The translations under genes were made by a program, and so were the position numbers. From the NCBI GenBank assembly GCA_002082585.1, contig CP020563.1:3032001-3096000 (forward strand): a stretch of 64,000 nt of DNA, written 5' to 3'. Source of the DNA: Kitasatospora albolonga. Lineage in GTDB: Bacteria > Actinomycetota > Actinomycetes > Streptomycetales > Streptomycetaceae. The notes beneath the pieces were generated by a model. The model was not told the DNA's origin. It searched no databases and saw nothing but the letters and a program-made list of their open reading frames with translations. Positions 60,276 to 64,000 of this stretch are shown one piece after another (position 1 is the first letter of the stretch; every line of letters starts with the position of its first letter).

Positions 60276-61166
60276 GTGAAGAAGCTTCCGCAGCACGCCG
60301 TCATCGACGTCTCCGCCCACCGCACCGAGCTGACCGACGGCCGGCTCCGGGCCGTCGGGGACGGGCTCGTAGGGGAACTGGTGCGGCTGGTCGCCGAGGG
60401 CGAGGGCGTCGCCGTCTGCCACGGCGTCGCCAAGACCCTGGCGCAGCACGGGCTGGACGTCCACAAGGAGCAGGATGCCGCGATCGGCCGCGACTACCTG
60501 GAGTCGCTGTTCCGCGGCTTCGGCGAGCACGTCGAGGTCTCCCGGTTCAGCCCCGTCTCGATGGACTACGACCGCATCGCCGGGATGGACGTCGACGGGT
60601 ACAACAAGAACACCCACTTCACGCCCAACGGCGACCACACCACCGAGCGCGAGTTCCTGACGACCAAGTGCGTGCACTTCGACGCCGCCACCCCGTTCAT
60701 CGGGAACATCTACGGCCCCAACACCAACATCACCGACGGCACCCCGATGGTCTGCGACACCCGCGCCTACTGCCGGGACAACGGCGTCGCCCCCGCCGAC
60801 CTGCTGGAGCTGATGCCGCACAGCTACAACGTGGCGGTCAAGGAGGAGCACGCCGAGCCGATCCTCGCCCGGTACGCGTCCGCCGTGGACGCCGACCTCT
60901 CCGCCGACCTGGTCATGGTCGTCCTGCTCAACGAGGTGGAGGGCGGCCTCGCGCACGCCGGTTCCGAGCCCCGCCCCGCCGACCCGACCCGGCCCGCGCG
61001 GCGACCGATCCGGCACCTGGAGTACCAGTTCGCGGAGGGCGTCGAGCTGGCGAAGTGGTACCGGCACTACCGGCTGGAGATCCCGCAGCCCAGCCTCCAG
61101 GTGCCGGACGAGGCCGCGCGCGAGCGCTACCACCGCGGTGTCGCCCCGGTCGGGACGGACCAGTGA
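60276..61166 (+). CDS. Protein of unrecognised family in the biosynthetic operon
   Basis: A 296-residue soluble protein from GTG 60276, with GGGAG upstream. I recognise no family. Striking segments are NKNTHFTPNGDHTTEREFLTT (about 112-132), KCVHFDAATPFIGNIYGPNT (His134, Asp136), DGTPMVCDTRAYCRDNG, LMPHSYNVAVKEEHAEPI and RHLEYQFAEGVELAKWYRHY (His247). HFD with a later His resembles a His-x-Asp...His iron site, so a non-haem iron oxygenase is possible, but this is weak. It begins 14 bases after the CitE-like gene and its stop overlaps the hydrolase start. Confidence 0.7.
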   Translation: MKKLPQHAVIDVSAHRTELTDGRLRAVGDGLVGELVRLVAEGEGVAVCHGVAKTLAQHGLDVHKEQDAAIGRDYLESLFRGFGEHVEVSRFSPVSMDYDRIAGMDVDGYNKNTHFTPNGDHTTEREFLTTKCVHFDAATPFIGNIYGPNTNITDGTPMVCDTRAYCRDNGVAPADLLELMPHSYNVAVKEEHAEPILARYASAVDADLSADLVMVVLLNEVEGGLAHAGSEPRPADPTRPARRPIRHLEYQFAEGVELAKWYRHYRLEIPQPSLQVPDEAARERYHRGVAPVGTDQ

Positions 61167-62125
61167 CGACGTCGGCCGGACGGGTGGAGGACACGGGGCA
61201 CACGGAGGACACCGGGCACGCGGAGTTCACCGTGCCGGTCATGTCCGACGGCGACCGCGAGGAGCTCGGCACACTCCTCACGGTCCTCGGGGCGGACGAG
61301 TGGCCGGCGGACATCGACGACGCCCGGGCGTTCTACGACACGTGGGGCGCACCGATCGCCGACGACATCCAGGTCGAACAGCGCGACGGCGGCCACCTGT
61401 TGACCCCGCCGAACGCGGAAGGCGCCCTGACCGGGCTCTATCTGCACGGCGGCGGATATGTGTACGGCTCGCTGCGCAGCCACGGCCACATGGTCGGGGA
61501 GCTCGCCCGCGCGGCCCGCTGCCGGATGTTCTTCGTCGACTACCGGCGGGCCCCCGAGCACCCCCACCCGGCGGCGCTCGACGACACCGTGGCCGCGTAC
61601 CGGAGCGTGCTCGCCGACGGGCTCGACGCCTCCGACGTGGTCCTCGCGGGCGACTCGGCGGGCGGCGGTCTGGTGCTCGCGACGCTGCTGAGGCTGCGGG
61701 ACGCGGGGCTGCCGCTGCCCGCAGCGGCGGCCTGTGTCTCACCGTGGACCGACCTCACGGGCAGCGGGGAGAGCTACCGCGCCCTGGAGGACGAGGACCC
61801 CATGCTCAGCAAGCCCGTCGTGGACCTGGTGTCCACGTCGTACCGGGCGGGCACCGCCCCCACCGACCCGTATGTCTCCCCGCTCTTCGGGGACCTCGCG
61901 GGCCTGCCCCCGGTGCTCCTCCAGGTGGGCAGCCGCGAGATCCTGCTCAGCGACGCCGAGCGGTTCGCGGAGGGCCTGCGGCGCGCGGGAGGGACCGGGG
62001 TGCTGGAGGTCTGGCCCGGCATGGTGCACGTCTGGCACCTCCACCACGCGCGCCTCGCCAAGGCCCGCGAGGCCGTGTCCCGGCTCGGCGGCTGGCTCCG
62101 CGCCCGAGCGGCGGAGGCGCGATGA
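61163..62125 (+). CDS. Alpha/beta hydrolase, hormone-sensitive-lipase family
   Basis: A 320-residue esterase or lactonase. Oxyanion motif HGGG begins at His95 (LYLHGGGYVYGS), nucleophile Ser165 (GDSAGGG), catalytic His289 (MVHVWH), and the acid probably the Asp of LLSDAERF. Residues 1-22 are a repeat-like TGHTEDTGHAE stretch. In the pathway it may hydrolyse an ester, thioester or lactone. It overlaps both neighbours by 4 bases. Confidence 0.9.
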   Translation: MTTSAGRVEDTGHTEDTGHAEFTVPVMSDGDREELGTLLTVLGADEWPADIDDARAFYDTWGAPIADDIQVEQRDGGHLLTPPNAEGALTGLYLHGGGYVYGSLRSHGHMVGELARAARCRMFFVDYRRAPEHPHPAALDDTVAAYRSVLADGLDASDVVLAGDSAGGGLVLATLLRLRDAGLPLPAAAACVSPWTDLTGSGESYRALEDEDPMLSKPVVDLVSTSYRAGTAPTDPYVSPLFGDLAGLPPVLLQVGSREILLSDAERFAEGLRRAGGTGVLEVWPGMVHVWHLHHARLAKAREAVSRLGGWLRARAAEAR

Positions 62126-63348
62126 GCGAGGACATCACCGGGCCCCACCGGTACCGCAACAACCGCAAGATGGTGCCCGCCAGCGAGGCCGCGTGGGGGC
62201 TGTCCCGCGAGCACGGGATGCTCGGCCTCGTGGTCGAGGCGGTCGACGGGCAGAACCGGCTGCGCGACACCCGTACGGGGCACGAGTTCGCCAACCTGTC
62301 CTCCTGCTCGTACCTGGGGCTCAACAGCCACCCCACGGTGGTCGAGGCCGGGCGCGCCGCCCTGGCGGAGGAGGCGATCACCGGGCTGTCCATGGGCGAG
62401 TTCCGGATTCGGCTCGGCATCATGGAAAGGCTGGAGGAGGAGCTCTCCGCGCACTTCGGCGCCCATGTGCTGCCGTCGGTCTCCTGCGGGGTGCTCAGCT
62501 CGGCGATCCTGCCGCTGCTCGCCTCCGGCCATCTGACCGACGGTGAGCCTCTCGTCGTGGTCTTCGACCGGTTCGCGCACTTCTCGCTGAACTTCCTCAA
62601 GCCCGTCCTCGCCGACGAGACCCTGGTGCTGACCTGTCCGCACAACGACATGCAGTTCCTGGAGGACGTCTGCAAGCGGTACCCCCGGGTGGCGTATGTC
62701 GCCGAAGGTGTCTACTCCACCGGAGGCCAGGCGGACCTGAAGGGCATCAAGGAACTCCAGGACAGATACGGCCTGTTCGTCTACCTTGACGACTCCCACG
62801 CGCTGTCGGCCGTGGGCGGGCGCGGGGAGGGGTACGCGCGGACCGTGTTCGACACCCTCGGTCCCCGTACGGTGATCGTCGCCTCGATCGCCAAGGCGTT
62901 CGGCAGCACCGGCGGCATCGCCATGCTCGGCGACCGCGAGGTGTTCGACTTCCTCTACCGGTCGGGGCCGCTGGCCTGGTCCCAGGGGCTGCGGACCGCC
63001 GCCGTCGGCACCGCCCTGGGGGCCCTGGAGGTCCACCGCAGCCCGGAGCTCGGCCTGCGGCAGCGGCAACTCGCCGACAATATCGCCCTGTTCGACGAGC
63101 GGCTGCGCGACCACGGGCTGCGGGGCGCCGGATCGCACATCAAGTTCGTCACCGTCGGCGACAACGACCGGGCGGTACGGCTGTCGACCGAGCTCTACCG
63201 GCGCGGCTACTACTGCTCCGCGATGTTCTTCCCGATCGTGGCGCAGGGACAGGCGGGCGTGCGGATGATGCTGCGCGGCGACATGCCGACGGAGCTGACC
63301 GAACGGTTCGCCGCGGACCTCCTCGACGTACTGGCGGAGCTCACATGA
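62122..63348 (+). CDS. Alpha-oxoamine synthase family PLP enzyme (AONS/KBL-like)
   Basis: A 408-residue fold-type I PLP enzyme of the group that condenses acyl-CoA with an amino acid and releases CO2 to give an alpha-amino ketone. SSCSYLGLNSHP near 62, VFDRFAHFSLNF near 150, VAEGVYSTGG near 195, VYLDDSHALSAVGG near 225 and the PLP lysine Lys258 (SIAKAFGSTGG) are characteristic. The acyl donor and amino acid are unknown. No biotin genes are near. Overlap with its neighbours indicates translational coupling. Confidence 0.9.
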   Translation: MSEDITGPHRYRNNRKMVPASEAAWGLSREHGMLGLVVEAVDGQNRLRDTRTGHEFANLSSCSYLGLNSHPTVVEAGRAALAEEAITGLSMGEFRIRLGIMERLEEELSAHFGAHVLPSVSCGVLSSAILPLLASGHLTDGEPLVVVFDRFAHFSLNFLKPVLADETLVLTCPHNDMQFLEDVCKRYPRVAYVAEGVYSTGGQADLKGIKELQDRYGLFVYLDDSHALSAVGGRGEGYARTVFDTLGPRTVIVASIAKAFGSTGGIAMLGDREVFDFLYRSGPLAWSQGLRTAAVGTALGALEVHRSPELGLRQRQLADNIALFDERLRDHGLRGAGSHIKFVTVGDNDRAVRLSTELYRRGYYCSAMFFPIVAQGQAGVRMMLRGDMPTELTERFAADLLDVLAELT

Positions 63349-64000
63349 CGATCACCGGCACCGGCTTCCTGACGGGCGCCGCCGCCCCGGAGCACGGGGT
63401 GGCCGACGTGGTGGCGGTGGCCGCGCTGATGCGGGAGAGCCTGCGCGGCGGCGCGGTGCGGCGGATGGCCGTACCGCTGCGGCAGGTCGTCGACGACGGC
63501 CGCGGCGCCCGGTTCCTGTCGATGCCCGCCGTCAGCGCCGACCACGGGCTGTGCGTCAACAAGACCGCCACCATCACCGACGGCCCGGGCCCGACCGTGA
63601 CGTCCGTGGTCCCGGTGTTCTCCACCACGACCGGGGAGCTCCTCGGGGTGCTGGACGGCGCGGCCGTCACCAACCTCAAGTGCGCGGCCGTGACGGCGCT
63701 GGTCACCGACCGCTGCGCGGCCCCGGGCAGCACCGTCCTCGGGATCGTCGGATCGGGGGTGCAGGCGTGGCAGCAGTACCTCGGGGTAACGGCGGTACGC
63801 CCGGTCACCGAGGTACGGGTCCACTCCCGCACCCCCGGGCACGCCGAGATCCTGTGCGAGCGCATCCGGCGCGCCGACCCGGGCGTACGGGCCGTGGTCA
63901 GCGCGTCGGCCGAGGCGGCGACCTCGGGGGCGGACGTCATCTCGACGGCGACGACCTCCGTACAGCCGCTGCCGATCGCCGACGAGCTCCCCGCGCACGT
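63345..64000 (+). CDS. Ornithine-cyclodeaminase/mu-crystallin family enzyme (partial, runs off the window)
   Basis: The first 218 codons of an OCD-family protein. The N-terminal sheet, the TATITDGPGPTVTSVVPVFSTTTGELLGVLDG block and the Rossmann motif GIVGSGVQA (133-141) are present. The family includes cyclodeaminases, ketimine reductases and amino acid dehydrogenases such as SbnB. Following the amino-ketone synthase it could reduce an imine or ring-close. Its stop lies beyond 64000. The ATG overlaps the previous stop. Confidence 0.9.
   Translation, partial: MTITGTGFLTGAAAPEHGVADVVAVAALMRESLRGGAVRRMAVPLRQVVDDGRGARFLSMPAVSADHGLCVNKTATITDGPGPTVTSVVPVFSTTTGELLGVLDGAAVTNLKCAAVTALVTDRCAAPGSTVLGIVGSGVQAWQQYLGVTAVRPVTEVRVHSRTPGHAEILCERIRRADPGVRAVVSASAEAATSGADVISTATTSVQPLPIADELPAH

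Noticed and set aside
62122..63348. Biotin-pathway 8-amino-7-oxononanoate synthase
   Set aside because: No bioA, bioB or bioD nearby, and the gene is coupled to a hydrolase and OCD-like gene; only the enzyme family is supported.
56236..64000. Phosphonate pathway, because LeuA-like synthases and 2-oxoglutarate oxygenases occur in some
   Set aside because: No phosphoenolpyruvate mutase or phosphonopyruvate decarboxylase is in view. It could lie beyond 64000, but the CitE, AOS and CAR genes do not suggest it.

Overview
The window reads as a chromosome segment of a Streptomyces or close relative. GC is very high, GTG, TTG and CTG starts are common, cotranscribed genes often share 4-base ATGA or GTGA overlaps, and lineage markers are present (a SepX/GlpR-type membrane protein, an HrdD-type sigma factor, a DUF6227-type protein). 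I found no CRISPR array, no intact insertion sequence and no phage module.

Layout. (1) 0.2-1.4 kb: secreted S1 serine protease. (2) 1.9-10.3 kb, minus strand: nitrogen operon of urea channel, ureA, a CbiX-like protein with a His-rich tail, ureB, ureC, ureF, ureG, ureD and an Amt transporter. There is no ureE; the His-rich CbiX-like gene sits between ureA and ureB. (3) 10.4-12.1 kb: a degenerate patch with an S1-domain relic and a HEAT-like ORF, beside tRNA-Ala(CGC). (4) 12.3-17.9 kb, minus: galU, moeA/glp, moaC, mog, a GNAT gene and sepX/glpR, linking molybdenum cofactor genes with a cell-division membrane protein. (5) 18-28.3 kb: folate cyclo-ligase, penicillin-acylase-family enzyme, K+(Na+)/H+ antiporter, MFS, FmdB, MTA phosphorylase, SAF-domain protein and MscL. 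(6) 28.3-33.9 kb, minus: a redox island of a membrane subunit, a molybdopterin oxidoreductase, a 4Fe-4S protein and a Rieske protein, with a likely frameshift at a 7-base homopolymer at its head. (7) 34-50.8 kb: NylC-like P1 peptidase, DUF6227 protein, two DHA2 exporters with WYL or TetR regulators, HrdD with a textbook SigR promoter, questin-oxidase-like protein, extradiol dioxygenase with divergent MarR, a secreted metalloprotease, an acyl-CoA ligase and an F420-type oxidoreductase.

(8) 50.8-64 kb is the most unusual part: a biosynthetic locus with no PKS or modular NRPS in view. A divergent MFS plus carboxylic acid reductase pair faces an eight-gene operon that runs off the right edge: LeuA-like synthase, MaoC-like dehydratase, IPNS-like 2-oxoglutarate oxygenase, CitE-like lyase, a 296-residue protein of no family I recognise, an HSL-type hydrolase, an alpha-oxoamine synthase and an ornithine-cyclodeaminase-like enzyme. 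Most junctions overlap by 4 bases. The enzyme set suggests a small molecule made by 2-alkylmalate chain building, CoA-ester chemistry, decarboxylative amino-ketone formation and reduction. The product is unknown to me.
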